From Phytophthora quininea (Eukaryota; Oomycota; Peronosporomycetes; Peronosporales; Peronosporaceae), in assembly GCA_011947345.1 (NCBI GenBank), contig JAAVTG010000614.1, positions 310,001 through 374,000 of the forward strand: a stretch of DNA of 64,000 bases. The letters are read 5' to 3'. The notes beneath the pieces are model-generated. The model had not been told where the DNA came from and did not search any database. It saw nothing but the letters and a program-made list of their open reading frames with translations. Made by a program: the position numbers and the translations under genes. Shown here piece by piece: positions 1 through 10,915 of this stretch (the stretch's first letter is position 1; the number at the start of each line of letters is the position of its first letter).

Positions 1-990
1 CCTTGAACGTGGACATTGCACCTCGCATCTGCGGCTCTGTGCGTTTGCATATTCGGATCGTGTACTCCTGCCCCGTGTCCAAGTCCGTCGCCACTGCAGT
101 CAATACGCAAAAGGAAGCTCATCGGCGGTCAGATTCTTTTCTTGTCGAAGAAAGCAAATCCATACTTGCCCACGTACCCTCGCAGCAGGTGGCATTGAGC
201 GACGCGCGGAGGATACATCGGAGCTCCTTGTTCACGAACACGTTGAAGTAGTTGCCTGCACAGCAAACAACAACCAGCCAAAATAACGTTGAGCTTTTTG
301 ACCACCGAAACCAAAAACCGTCTGGTGTCGGACCAAAATGAGTTCAGAGCGTGGCATGCAGCTCCGGACGCCTGACGTTGCTGTCCTCCACAGTCACGAA
401 AGTGTCCACCTGGAGGCTCACCACGCCGCGACTTTGGTTTCGTCATGAGTGACTTGCCAGTCGCCCCCGCCTCTCACTTAACAGCCTCCTACCCCAGCAA
501 TGAACTTACCGTCGCCTTTCAGTCGGATCGCGACGCTGCTGGTGCCGCGAACTGAGATCTGGAAAGCCACGGCAGGCCAGTCGAACTGCACCGTGTTGAT
601 CTTGGTCTTGCGCGCGGCCTGCGGGCCGTGGTGCAGCAGGCGGCCCGTGTACTTGATCAGGTCGCGCGCGCAGGCCGGCACGAACCGGAAGGAGCCGTCC
701 TTGTACTGCGCCACGTCGAACTTGTAGACGTTGGGGGACGCGTCGGCGTCGCGCTCGTCGTCGTCGCCCACGGACGTTCCCCGCGAGATGGCGAGCTCCG
801 TCATGGCGGCGCGCGGGTGGGAACTGAGCAGCAGCGCGGCCAGAGCCGACAGGGGCGGCGTCGCTGTCGCTGGAAGGGCGCCCCGGCTGCCCACGCTGCC
901 GGCGGACTCGAGACGCCGCGGCAGCCACGCGCCGTGCTCGTCCGCCATGTTCAGCAGCGACTTGGAGCGGCGAGGGGCTTGGCTCTGCAT
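1..990 (-). CDS. SGNH/GDSL esterase with CE2-type N-terminal domain (partial, 3' end off window)
   Basis: Three exons are visible on the minus strand: 990-511, 255-178 and 93-1, the last running off the left edge. Donors read GTAAGT and GTACGT and acceptors TGCAG, and the phases agree. The joined product contains FDWPAVAFQISVRGTS followed by VAIRLKGDGNYFNVFVNKEL, which resembles the jelly-roll N-terminal domain seen before the SGNH catalytic domain in carbohydrate esterase family 2 proteins. The catalytic GDS block would lie beyond base 1. No clear signal peptide follows the Met at 990, so the true start could be another Met or an upstream exon. The first about 90 residues are low-complexity and Ala/Arg/Ser-rich. 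The family call comes from motif memory. The substrate is unknown. Confidence 0.6.
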
Positions 991-1147
991 CTTCCATAAG
1001 TCGGGCGGCGCAAGGCATGATTTGGGGGTACTTATTTGAGATTGTTACGTTCATTTAAGTACACTGTAAATACAATACTGGTATGAAAATGAACCTTTCA
1101 TGTAATTTGAATAGGTGACACTTTTCGTGGCGTTGTCGAGCTCACAT

Positions 1148-4100
1148 TTATGAGACAACGCTGACGTGAACCAGCTTGGTCGTCTTGGTGCCGATCTCGA
1201 TCGGGGACAGCGCGCTGTTGGGGCGCTTGGGGCTGCTGCTGGGGCTGGTCGTGTCCGTGAGCATGATGCTACAGCCGTTGGAGAGCGTCCGGAGGTGTTT
1301 CTGCAGGTAGAATCATCGTCAACAACGGTCCAAGTCCATCGCCAAAGTCTTCTGACTTACCTTGGCTTCAGGCCATCGCTTCTTGGACAACTCCAGCAGT
1401 CGGAGGTTCTTGTACTCGTCCCAAGTGGCCTACGCACATTTCAAAGAAGTTCAATCCCCAAGTTACAGTAGAAGCAGACCCAGAACGAGACCGTCCTACC
1501 ACATCCCCCTGCTTCTGGGCGATCTCCTTCTCGCTCAAGTATTTAGGGGCGGCGTCCATCAGCTCACTGATCATTTCAGAATGAAGATCCATCTCCTGCA
1601 GCCGCATGTGGTCGAACAGCAACACTTCCACGAGGGAGTCAGCTGCTACACTGCATTTCGATGACGTACGGGCAGGGACGAGGAAGCTGGACTCGCCAAA
1701 GACGGCAGGAGAGACGCAAGTCTGTACCAGCGCGTTCTTGTCGCGCGCTGGAAGCTTCTCCCGTGTGCGGCGTTTGGGTAACGACATGGACAGCTTTACT
1801 TGAGGAATTACCAACGGAGTTTCCAGCAGCAACAAACCATCGCGACGACCTCGACGGTATTTACGAGCTCGCGTACGGGCTTGGAAGCCCAACGGCCAGT
1901 CCGGTTTGGACATGAAGTGGTGGAAGGGAGGAGTGCCAGGGTCATTACTACCATCGTCGTTGTTGTGACTGCGCCGTTGCTTCCAGTTGTCGTCCTCCTC
2001 GTCACTCTCGTCGTCGTCGCTGTTATAGTCGTCATCGTCGCCAACCTTCCGGCGACACAACGGTGGGCTATTGAAATCTTGGTAAACAGAGCAGCTCCCT
2101 TTCCAAAGAACAGCGAGGTACTTTGGATGTTCGTTCTGCTGGAGCAGCACGTCTCCTTTGCGGAAACGTTTGCGCTCCGAAATCCCGACAATATGGCCAA
2201 GCTCACTGGTAGTAAGCCGACGGAATCCTCGTAATTGCTGCAAGAAGGCAAACACGTCTTGGTTTGTCTGGGAAGTCACTGCTCGGATTGTAGCTGCATA
2301 CGCGTCTGGCCAAAGCAGACCAATCTCAGCACACTCGTCGGCGATGAGAGACGCTTGGCTTGATACAGCAAAGCCGGCGCACCCAAAACTGTTCCAGTTC
2401 CCAAGTGGTGTGTGGTCACAAACGACCCAAAGTCTGTTGTGCCTACTCGTCGACGAACGCTAAGTCTGCCTCCTAGTAGCACGTAGAAGTTTTGAGGATG
2501 CGCTTCACCAAGCGCGAAGCTTTTGCCGCATGCGACCACGTCGTAGTCCATATCCTGAGCCACTTGGGTCAGTATCTCACGCGGAAAGTCCTGGAAAAAC
2601 AACAGCGTTGCAGTCTGGAAACGATCGCGTTCAGCATATCGGGTGTTCGTTCAGTTGCGGGGCATGTTAGCGCCAACTTGTCAAGCGTCGGCTTCCCAAA
2701 TAAATGCGCGAACAATCCGTCCTCCATTTCACATTTTCCGAGTCTGGTCCGTTGCATCACGTGGGTATTACGATGACCTGAAGAAGTTAGTGCCGTGGCT
2801 GCGTCGCGTTTAGTGTACTCGGTTTGAGCCTGCGCAAAGAGCCCCATGCGGCGATACATGAGACCGCGATTGTTTAAGTATTTTTCGTTTTGCGGATCCA
2901 GTGCTAAGGCCTGGGTGAGGTCCTTCAAGGCCAATTCATCTTTGCCAAGTTTCAGACGCGCGACACTGAGATTGAAGAATGCCTCGTGCACTGATGGATC
3001 AAGCTCGATGCAGGCAAGGAACTCGGACTCAGCTCGGTTATGTTCGCCTCGGGCATCATAAAGAGCTCCCCGTAAAAGTCGCGCGAGCTTTTCTAGCGTT
3101 GGGTTTGGCGTACGGAGGGAGCGTTCGCAATGTACCATGGCTTCATCTAATCTCTGCTCACAGTACAGCATGTAAGCCTTCCCGACGACGAGGTTGCGGC
3201 CCTGTGGACGTGGATCAATCACGACGCAGTGATGCAGCAACGGATCTTGTGGTACGGGGCCTGGTGGACCGGAGATGTGTTCACGCTCGTAAAGATGCCG
3301 ACCAATTCGGTTCTGTAGCTCCTGTGGTCGCGTGTATATGAGCCGGCTGATCTGCTTCGAGGACGGCAGTGGCGGGATTTTCTTGTCGACTTTTGTAGAT
3401 CGTCCGGCGCAGTTTATCGTTGGGGAGAGGCAAGTTGACAGCGGTGTGGATGGTCCCGGCGAAAGTAGAGGATTTGAGCCAATGTCAACTCCAAGTACTG
3501 AATGCGAAGCCGAGGATAGCGTGGACGTTAGCGCCTCCCGTTGTTTGTTACACTGCTTGCGCTGATTCAAGCTCAGCTCCAGTAGCATTCCTGGTCGATC
3601 GTATTTTATGGAGCTGGGTCGAGTGGTTGGCACTTCAACTTGTTGTGGTGCTTTCAATCCAGCGGCAGAGCTCGGCGGCGTTTTCCTGCCTGATTGGTTC
3701 GGTTGCTTCTGCGAGTGGGGTTGGTTGCGATTTGCCGCCGCATTGGTGGTGGTTGGCGTATCCTTTGATGTTTCGCTTTGCCCTCGACATCGAGCGAGTT
3801 CGTTCTGTGCTACAGTGAGAGATCGCAGAAGTTTGGCAAGGCGTTCCGTCATGATCTCAGGGGAAGCCCTTCCTCAAAGTAGCCACAGATTCCACTTTGC
3901 TGCAGGGCTCTTGCCAACAGCTTCTGCGCCTCGTGGTCCGAGTTGATCGTTGGTGCTACAAGCGCTGCAACGGGGATGCGAAAGCAACCGCGCTTCATCT
4001 CGCGCAGGAAGGCGAGCGCGGGGCTGGTCGTTGCAGTTTGATCGTTGCCGATATCCATGTACAGCAGCACAAAGTTGACAGCGAACAAACCCAGCAGTGT

Positions 4101-4493
4101 GAAAGCTCGCTCGTTGCTCGGTGAGACGAATATCTCAAAGTGTTGCTCGAGGTTGTCGGCAAGGTGTTCGCGCCGCGTCATATCTGGGTCGACGATGAGC
4201 ACGCGATAATGATTTCCAGTGAAAGGGTCGATGACAATGGTGCGATGGTCGAGACCAAGCTGAAAGCCGCGAGTTCGTCGATCCACCTGCATGGCGCGAT
4301 TCTTCTTGATCTTGGTCAGGAAGCGCTTGCCAGCGGTCGTGAATTGAGTGTTGAAAATGGCTTCGCTGGGGGCTGTTTTCTTCTGCTGTTTCGGTGGGTC
4401 AATAATCTGGGGAGACTGTTGTGTCGAGTCTCCATGATCTGCTTTCACGGCATTTGCGGCCATCCCGAGCTTTGTCACTGCCCCGAGCATCAT
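1148..4493 (-). CDS. Receiver-like domain, TPR and tandem cyclic-nucleotide-binding domain protein
   Basis: One reading path of about 1072 residues runs 4493-1500, 1429-1361, 1300-1148. It needs one extra base at three places: the G run 3860-3863, the A run 2595-2599, and near 2350. With those the total is a multiple of three. Residues ~95-215 look like a response-regulator receiver: an acidic pair in LIVDPD and a candidate phospho-Asp in LLYMDIG. The usual Lys before Pro is replaced (YFEEGLP), so it may be a degenerate receiver. TPR-like helices follow (SEFLACIELDPSVHEAF, LALDPQNEKYLNNRG). Two cAMP-binding-like modules come next (FYVLLGGRLSVRR; KGDVLLQQNEHPKYLAVLWK), the second interrupted by an acidic DDDDYNSDDDE loop. 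A short exon containing TWDEYKNLRLLELSKKRWPE is typical after such domains. The ligand and partner are unknown. Confidence 0.7.
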
Positions 4494-4714
4494 GGTGACG
4501 GAAAAGCAATGCGTGGTATATTGATTTTGGTGTCTCGAACCGCGAACTCCTAAGAATAGGAAGGAATGGGGAATAGCACAAAACTACATCGGTCGCCGCC
4601 GATGTTCATCATGCAGCAGTTATATAGTGACCGATGCGAAAATATCGTCATCGAGCTTGCGGCTTTTCGATGAATTCACTGTGCGGCCGGTCGCGTCCTT
4701 GATCTCTATTAGGA

Positions 4715-7151
4715 ATGGTTGAAGACGTCCCGGAACTAAAGTGGCTCGAGGTGCGTTTGCTGTGTAACAGTTGGAAATACTGATTGTCTAGCCTGTAATG
4801 CTTCACTATAGTCCCATGACTACACGCCTTGGGGCACTCACGTGTCGCGATCATTGGAGCGGAAACACTTGCAGCCACACGACTCCTATGGCTTATCTGG
4901 AGCATGCGCAGGGATATTGAACAGCCACATGTGAGCATTGCACTCGATGACAAATCACACTGAATCTTTTACTTATTACTTGTTGGACGCAGCGTTGTAC
5001 TTGTGGGCGGTAAAGAGGAACTTCCCTGTGAAAACTTCACGAGCGTGTCGCGGCTGGATCTCTTCGACCTGACGTCTCTGAAATGGCTGATGGGGTACGA
5101 TGTTCATGGCGAGTTGACACACCGTGTTGGTCACTCTGTCGTGACGCTGGACGGGAAAGTTTACGCATTCGGGGGCGAGCCGATCGCTGACTGTTTTGGC
5201 TACGACTCGCCCCAGTCCCAACTGCACGGCGATATGTTCGAGATCAGCTTGGAAAATGGTGTTCTGTACTGCACGGATATATCACCTATCAGCGGCGTTG
5301 GTCCCGATGTCCCGACGTTGCCTTCTCCCTGTGAACGGACCTGGCACGCCAGTGCTAGTGTGCGTTATCATGAAAGTGCGATCGAACCAGAAGCTCCCTA
5401 CGCTTCGGGTGTGCTCATTCTTGGAGGGAAGAATGCGCAGAACACGATTCTATCGGACGTTTGGTTGCTGATTGTGAATGTGGCAGGACAGAAACCTCGC
5501 TGGGTGCAGCTTTCGGTACGTTGGCAATTTTTGGTCTCAACAGAAGCTTGAAGAGTTTGTTCAATTTTCATTCCTCCGTTTATGATTCTACAGCCTACTG
5601 GCAATAGCCCCCCCGCTCTTTCTACACAATGCCGTCTCCATCAGCGACGGTGACAAGGTTGTTGTCGTCGGGGGTAGGCAATTCTCAAACCCTCTTGCCC
5701 CAGGAATGAACGCTGGCGTCTTCCTATTGGATCTAGTCGCGAACGCGTGGACCACAGTCGTAAATGGTGACTCGAACTCGACGATTTCGCGCCCGCTAAC
5801 TGCACGGTGTTGTGCTACCATGATGACCATCCAGCTGCCCATCGACGAAGACAAAGGCGCCTTTCGCCGAGTAAAGAATAACGAAGATGAAAACCCTGCG
5901 AGCCCCAAGAAGCGGTGGTCGTCTTTGGCGGCTTCTCCGAGTACGAGCTGGCGCTGGATCCATCATCGATGGTCGTTTTCGAGCCTAAGCATTCCAGACT
6001 GCGCGAAATTATCCTGCCGAATGCAAGGATAAAGTCCTATATGGCTCATGCTGCTGTTGTGCGACCCGACCGAAAGGGGTTCTTTCTTTGGCGGAGCACC
6101 GACACTTGCAGAGCGTGAGGGAAACAACTCGCATCCAGCTCTTGATTCGACAACTTCATTGGACTTTTGGAAGACTCCTGCGGATTTTCCGAGTGAAGCA
6201 GAAGAAGAAGCCCGGCGTCGAGCAGATGAAAACCCTATCAAAACGAAGACACTGAAGAATGGCGACGTATACGTAGGAGAAATAGACTCGACGCAAATGC
6301 TGCGCCACGGGAAAGGCAAATGCACGTGCGCCAACGGCGACGGATATGATGGAGAATGGAGGGACGACTTGCGGTGGGGCCAAGGCGTCATGCGCTACGC
6401 CAACAGTCACGATGTGTACTCTGGGCAATGGGAAAATGACCAACAACATGGCTTCGGTATCTACGAGTTCAATGTGCAGGGCGACGACAAAAGCCAAGGA
6501 AAGAATTTACGCCAGCGCCAACCAAAGAGATACGAAGGCCAATGGTTTCAAGGTCTCAAGCATGGAGCCGGCACTCTCATTTACTCCGACGGTACTCGAC
6601 TTGTTGGAACATGGGAAAACGATGTCCTGAATACCCACGAGAAGAGCCGTCTGGAAGGATATGACGACGGTCAGAACGGAATCTGCAATTATGAAGGAGA
6701 AGTATTTGACGGTGTGCCCCACGGCCAAGGAGAGAGCCATCACACCACTTCAGCCGAGGTGTACGTTGGGAGCTGGCTAGCAGGTCACCGGTCCGGCCAC
6801 GGTGTGTCAACCCTCCGCGATGGCTCAGTGTACCGTGGTGAATGGCGCAATGGGCGTCGCAATGGCTTTGGCGTATTTGACGATGCGCGGACTCGAGCCC
6901 ATTTCGACGGCAAGTGGGTGGGTGGTGTCCGTTGCGGTCGCGGTGTTTGCAAGTACGCCAATGGTTGTTCCTACGAAGGAGATTGGCTTGACGACTTCCG
7001 CCACGGCAACGGTCGCTACACTTTCACCGACGGCTCGTGCTACGACGGCGCCTGGCAACACGATAACTTTTGCGGGGACGGCTCGTTCGTGCTCAGTATT
7101 GACGACGGCATTACCGCCCAGCAGCATAATGAGGAAGAAGCTCAAAACTGA
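4715..7151 (+). CDS. Kelch-repeat / MORN-repeat fusion protein
   Basis: Exons 4715-4750, 4812-4930, 4993-5515 and 5594-7151 give about 744 residues. This requires three single-base corrections, at the C7 run 5608-5614, the C4 run 5903-5906 and the G4 run 6076-6079; their net effect restores a multiple of three. The N-terminal half is kelch beta-propeller, with repeated hydrophobic-GG signatures (IVVLVGGKEE, KVYAFGGEP, GVLILGGKNA, KVVVVGGRQF, VVVFGGFSE). The C-terminal half has at least ten MORN motifs (YVGEIDSTQMLRHGKGKC, YDGEWRDDLRWGQG, YEGDWLDDFRHGNGRY). Kelch domains bind proteins and MORN repeats bind lipid or axonemal and membrane scaffolds, so a scaffold role is inferred. The start was chosen because a short exon ending GAG/GTGCGT splices in frame into the kelch region. 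Two separate genes are less likely because the join restores a complete kelch GG motif. Confidence 0.75.
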
Positions 7152-7199
7152 GTAAATCTCCAGTCAAAACACGCCAAATATGTACTTTGCTGCAGTCTC

Positions 7200-7718
7200 C
7201 TAGTAGAACACATCGGTGCCGCTGCTCGTCTGCGGACGACGACGGCCGCTCTCCAGATTGAACTTGTCCACAAAGCTCTTGAGTCCTGTGTTGAATAAGC
7301 TGCAGCGGATGGGCATTTCCAGCTCGTAGAAGGGGTTCTAAATAAACGGCGACATCTTCGTCAGTACCTCTAACAACAGCCCCATTGAACAGCCTCCCAC
7401 CTTGAGCACGTAGTCCACATACAGTTCGTAGACCGTCTGCAGCGCCACGTCCAGGTCGGGTGTGCCCAGTGCTGCCGTGATGAAGAACTTGATGCCTGTG
7501 GGCGTCTGCAGACACTGCAGCCGGAAGCTGCCGGTCTCCAGACTGTCGATGCCGCCCGAGCCCACTGGCGCCGCCAGCGCCGCGATGGCGTGCATGCTGT
7601 GGAAGGTGGATCCCAGACGCAAGTGGTCGTTGGAGCTGAGCTTGGGCGCCGCGGGGCTCAGGTCCTGCTGGTAGATGAGCCCGCCAGCCTTGTTGATGAT
7701 GTACAGCGAGTGCAGCAT
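7200..7718 (-). CDS. TRAPPC4: TRAPP complex subunit 4 (Trs23/synbindin family)
   Basis: Two exons (7718-7401 and 7337-7200) encode 151 residues. The intron is 63 nt with GTGGGA donor and TTTAG acceptor. Residues MLHSLYIINKAGGLIYQQDL, then GSTFHSMHAI, TGIKFFITA and LYVDYVLKNPFYELEMPI, match the longin-like fold of TRAPPC4/Trs23. The length matches the short form I recall from plants rather than the longer animal and yeast proteins with a PDZ-like insert. As a TRAPP core subunit it should act in the Rab1/Ypt1 exchange complex at ER-Golgi membranes. An alternative Met at 7760 adds 14 poorly conserved residues, so I prefer 7718. It is divergently arranged with the transporter at 7886, 167 bp apart. 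Confidence 0.9.
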
Positions 7719-7885
7719 CTCGGTCGGATATTGAACGCGTTTTAAATCTGAATACAACACGTACCAAATGCTTTATTTTAGAATTAGACGATAGTTTCTA
7801 AGATCGCAATTTACCATGAAGCGGCGTTGAAATGGACGGTCAATATGCGGCGCCTTTAGAGCATGGAGATTGATCCTCACGCAGC

Positions 7886-9808
7886 ATGGCGGCCCGGTCG
7901 ACCAACAAGGCAGCCAACGCACTGCTAGCGAGCTCCAAGCGCCCCGCGCGCGTCGGCTCGCCTGTGGCTGTGCCAAAAACGTTTGCTAGACCACCGTCCA
8001 CCCTAGAGAAATCGCTTGAGGAAGGTTATCAATCACGGAGTCCTACGGACGAGGAGCAGCGCAAGAGTCGGAAAGCACTGGCGCGACGCTGGTCCGAAGC
8101 CCGCAGCGACGACGGTGTGGACCTGCTGGACGCCGCGCACTTGGGACTGCTGGTCAACTACGCATGCATCGGCTTCCTCAACGGCCTGCTGCCGGCGCTG
8201 GTCTATCCGTTCTTTAAGCTCTACCTCAACATGGATGGCTTCCAGGTGTCTGCAGCGGCGACTGTCGTGCGGCTGCCGTGGTCCTACAAGACGCTCTTCG
8301 GGCTGCTGTCGGATCATGTCCCCATCGCTGGGTATCGACGCAAGTCGTACATGCTGCTCGGCTGGTTCATCACCATCGCTGCACTGTCGGAACTTGCGTA
8401 TAATCCAGTCACGCCGCCGTACTACAAGGCTGGAGAGATCCAACGCACCAGAGAAGTGGAGCTACGCGTCGTGGAGAACGCCAACGCTGCAGAATCAGGA
8501 GGACGCTATCTGCTGCGACTACTTGTGGTCTGCGCCGGATACGTCATGACGGATGTAGCTTGCGACGGCGTCATGGTGGAAGTCGCACAGCTGGAACAAA
8601 TCGAGACCCGTGGCGAAGCACAGTCGACCATTTACATGGTGCGCTACACGGCGGCTCTTGCTGCGGGTCTCGTGGCCGCTTTGTGCTTCAACGGCGAAGA
8701 GTACGGCGGGAGTTTCTCGTGGAGTGTGACGCCCAACAGCGTTTTCTGGGGATGTACTGCTGTGGCCTTGGTGGGCTGCTGCGCCACCGTACTCTTCCTT
8801 GACGAGAAGCAACCGGGATTAATCGACGCGAAGAAAGCCAAACAAGCGCCGCCACCATGCATCGAGATGTGGCGCATTCTGCAGCAGCGCGCTGTGTGGC
8901 AGCTAGTTGCTTTCCATTTCTGGCACTCGTTCCTGACGTCCATCAGCTTTTCAGACCTAGCAGCTATTCAAGAGTTCTGGGTGGGGGTGACGCCGTTCAA
9001 CAGCAGCTTGGCTGGATGTATGTCCACAGCGCTCGTAGTTTTCGCGACGTTCCTGATGCGCGAGTACTTCCTCAACACTAGCTGGCGCTGGATCATGTTC
9101 GTATGTTCGTTCTTCACCACGATTGTCTTCTTCGCGGTCAACATCATCACGACCTTCGACATCATTCGCAGCCAGTGGTTCTATCTTGGCGGACCCCAGC
9201 TAGCCGCTATCCCCGAGGGCATGCGCAGCGTCGTTGCTGGCTTCGTGACCGTGGAGATTGCGGAGACTGGCTTTGAAGGCGCCACATACGCGCTGCTGAC
9301 GACGGTGCACAACTTGGCGTGGCCTTTTGCGCAGAGTGTGACCAACCTCATGGACGCTTTGTTTGACGTGACGGACGATGCCATCGCTTCGGATACGCTG
9401 CGTGTGCGCTGGCAGGTCGCGTATTGTATCTCCATCGCAGCAGGCGTGCAATTGCTGGGACTCGTGACGCTCGTGTGGCTACCGGCACAGAAGCAGCAGG
9501 CGCAGGAGCTCAAGCAGGATGGAGGGTCCAGCGTTGTAGCTGCCCGTATTGCAGTCGTAGGTATCGTGACGACGTTGACGTGGGCCACCGTCACCAACAT
9601 CCTCGCCATTCATGAGTCGACGTCGTGTATGATCATTGCTGGGGGCAAGGGTGCTGAATCGGTGACCAACCGATCGGGTGTGGCAATCAGATGGTCGGCC
9701 ATCTTGATGCGTTTGTGCTGCGATCGGGAAGTCGAAGACGCCGCAGCTGTCGAGATCTCTTTTCGCCATGTGAAAAGATACTTTTGTCCGGCGATACGGC
9801 CGACATAG
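7886..9808 (+). CDS. Folate-biopterin transporter (BT1/FBT) family membrane protein
   Basis: A single open frame encodes about 640 residues. After a basic, Ser-rich cytosolic N-terminus of ~75 residues come about 12 hydrophobic segments. Recognisable BT1-family features are LPWSYKTLFGLLSDHVPIAG followed by YRRKSYMLLGW, and later VMTDVACDGVMVEVAQ. The family belongs to the major facilitator superfamily and transports folates or pterins in kinetoplastids and plants. Oomycetes carry large expansions whose substrates are mostly untested. The final ~45 residues after ESTSCMIIAGGKG look unlike the rest and may be a misread last exon or 3' UTR. A second family member lies at 57722-59147 on the opposite strand. 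No indel is needed across 1.9 kb, unlike many neighbours. Confidence 0.85.
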   Translation: MAARSTNKAANALLASSKRPARVGSPVAVPKTFARPPSTLEKSLEEGYQSRSPTDEEQRKSRKALARRWSEARSDDGVDLLDAAHLGLLVNYACIGFLNGLLPALVYPFFKLYLNMDGFQVSAAATVVRLPWSYKTLFGLLSDHVPIAGYRRKSYMLLGWFITIAALSELAYNPVTPPYYKAGEIQRTREVELRVVENANAAESGGRYLLRLLVVCAGYVMTDVACDGVMVEVAQLEQIETRGEAQSTIYMVRYTAALAAGLVAALCFNGEEYGGSFSWSVTPNSVFWGCTAVALVGCCATVLFLDEKQPGLIDAKKAKQAPPPCIEMWRILQQRAVWQLVAFHFWHSFLTSISFSDLAAIQEFWVGVTPFNSSLAGCMSTALVVFATFLMREYFLNTSWRWIMFVCSFFTTIVFFAVNIITTFDIIRSQWFYLGGPQLAAIPEGMRSVVAGFVTVEIAETGFEGATYALLTTVHNLAWPFAQSVTNLMDALFDVTDDAIASDTLRVRWQVAYCISIAAGVQLLGLVTLVWLPAQKQQAQELKQDGGSSVVAARIAVVGIVTTLTWATVTNILAIHESTSCMIIAGGKGAESVTNRSGVAIRWSAILMRLCCDREVEDAAAVEISFRHVKRYFCPAIRPT

Positions 9809-10715
9809 ACATGCGTCCGAGTGGTGCTTGGTTCGCCGACTGTCTTGCGTGTCAAGGCTGTCAAGGGGGCCCGCGCCGTTTAACGGGGCAGCACCGCTGC
9901 CTGCTTGGCTCACCACGTACGCTTTGCTTCGCCTCAACTCGCGTCTACAAGATACCGGTACGCGGTGCAAGTGCTCCGTCGCAGATGTGTCGTCGTCCGC
10001 TGACCGCCACGTCAATGGTTTTCGTGCGACCAATGCAGTCCTGGCGTTGCAGTCTTGCAGCATGGCGATGTCGAGCCGATGCCCGAGTCATGCTCCAGTG
10101 GTTGTGCGGCGATACGACTTCATCGGCGGAAATTGGCAAATGGAGAAGTGGTGCACGAATAGCGACGGTGCCTGGCTCGTGGATACAGCCTGGAGGGAGC
10201 GTAGAACCCTGCCTTCCAGGAGCTGGTTGGTGCAGACGACGGCTTTGCCGACGTACTTGCCGTCGCCGCCAAGCGCGTCACGCCACTCATTGCGTGAAGC
10301 GCAAGCTCTGCAGTTGCACTGGGAATAGATGGCTGCTCTCTGCACGACGCGACGAGGCGACGAGGCGACGACGTACGTGGCGCGAGCTCGGCGATCTGAG
10401 GACAAGGCGCGAGGTCGAGCAAGCATGCGAAGTCGCCGTCGGCTCCGACCCGCCGGCACTCGAGCTGCCGCTACGTATCTGCTTGCTCACACGGCAAGTT
10501 CAGCGCCCTGCTGGATCAGCGGAAACCGCCGTCGTTATGCTCGCATTCGGAAGCCGTGCGTACGGAAGGAGTGCTAGCTATAGGCCCAAGCATTGCCTGC
10601 GATTTGATGCTAAAAGCCGTGTCGAGTTCATCCTTGCTGTCCTTGCTGTCCTTGCTGGGCGTGGTCTGAGTCTGGGCCTCGGCCGGCATGGCGGAGCCAC
10701 TCGTTGAAACCGCCG
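9809..10715. other. Gene-poor G/C-rich interval upstream of the ADP/ATP carrier
   Basis: No supported gene was found. Long reading frames exist on both strands, but their products are Arg/Cys/Ala-rich without family resemblance and without splice structure, as expected by chance in G/C-rich DNA. The only order I see is a short tandem run of the 9-mer TCCTTGCTG, about three copies, near 10630-10657. A strand-specific fragment around 10110-10290 reads DFIGGNWQMEKW on the plus strand, too little to name. Confidence 0.4.
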
Positions 10716-10865
10716 CTTTTCTGCCAATGACCGCGTCAGCCGCGCTTTTTCTGCCAATCACCGCGTGGCGTATCCAAACAGCCAGTGTGTGGCCCTCGTA
10801 GCCGCACAAACGGCCGAAGCTCGCCCCCTGGGGGCCCCTCGATCATTTAGGATTTTCTCCGTTTC
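10716..10865 (+). promoter_or_regulatory. Probable promoter of the ADP/ATP carrier: duplicated CCAAT module plus INR/FPR-like start site
   Basis: Two near-copies of CTTTTCTGCCAATGACCGCG lie exactly 30 bp apart, with CCAAT at 10724-10728 and 10754-10758. About 85 bp further on, TCATTTAGGATTTTCTCC (10843-10860) resembles the oomycete initiator plus flanking promoter region described for Phytophthora genes (TCATTY..., then a T-rich WTTTNY block). It sits 56-73 bp before the ATG at 10916, a normal 5' UTR length. The assignment rests on position and motif similarity only. Confidence 0.55.
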
Positions 10866-10915
10866 GCCCAAGCGCCAGCGTAGAAGACTTTAAAGCCTCC
10901 CCTTCCTCCGCCACG

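Noticed and set aside
506..1054. A second frame over the first gene, and a plus-strand frame 628-999
   Set aside because: Arg/Ala-rich shadows of the esterase first exon, which has splice-consistent continuation.
5594..6100. Programmed ribosomal frameshifting in the kelch-MORN gene
   Set aside because: Three shifts in both directions in plain homopolymers within 500 bp fit sequencing error far better.
9691..10707. A 338-codon plus-strand frame and an overlapping minus-strand frame (9479-10063)
   Set aside because: The products are Arg/Cys/Ala-rich with no motif, and both strands are open because the region is G/C-rich. The plus frame begins inside the transporter gene.
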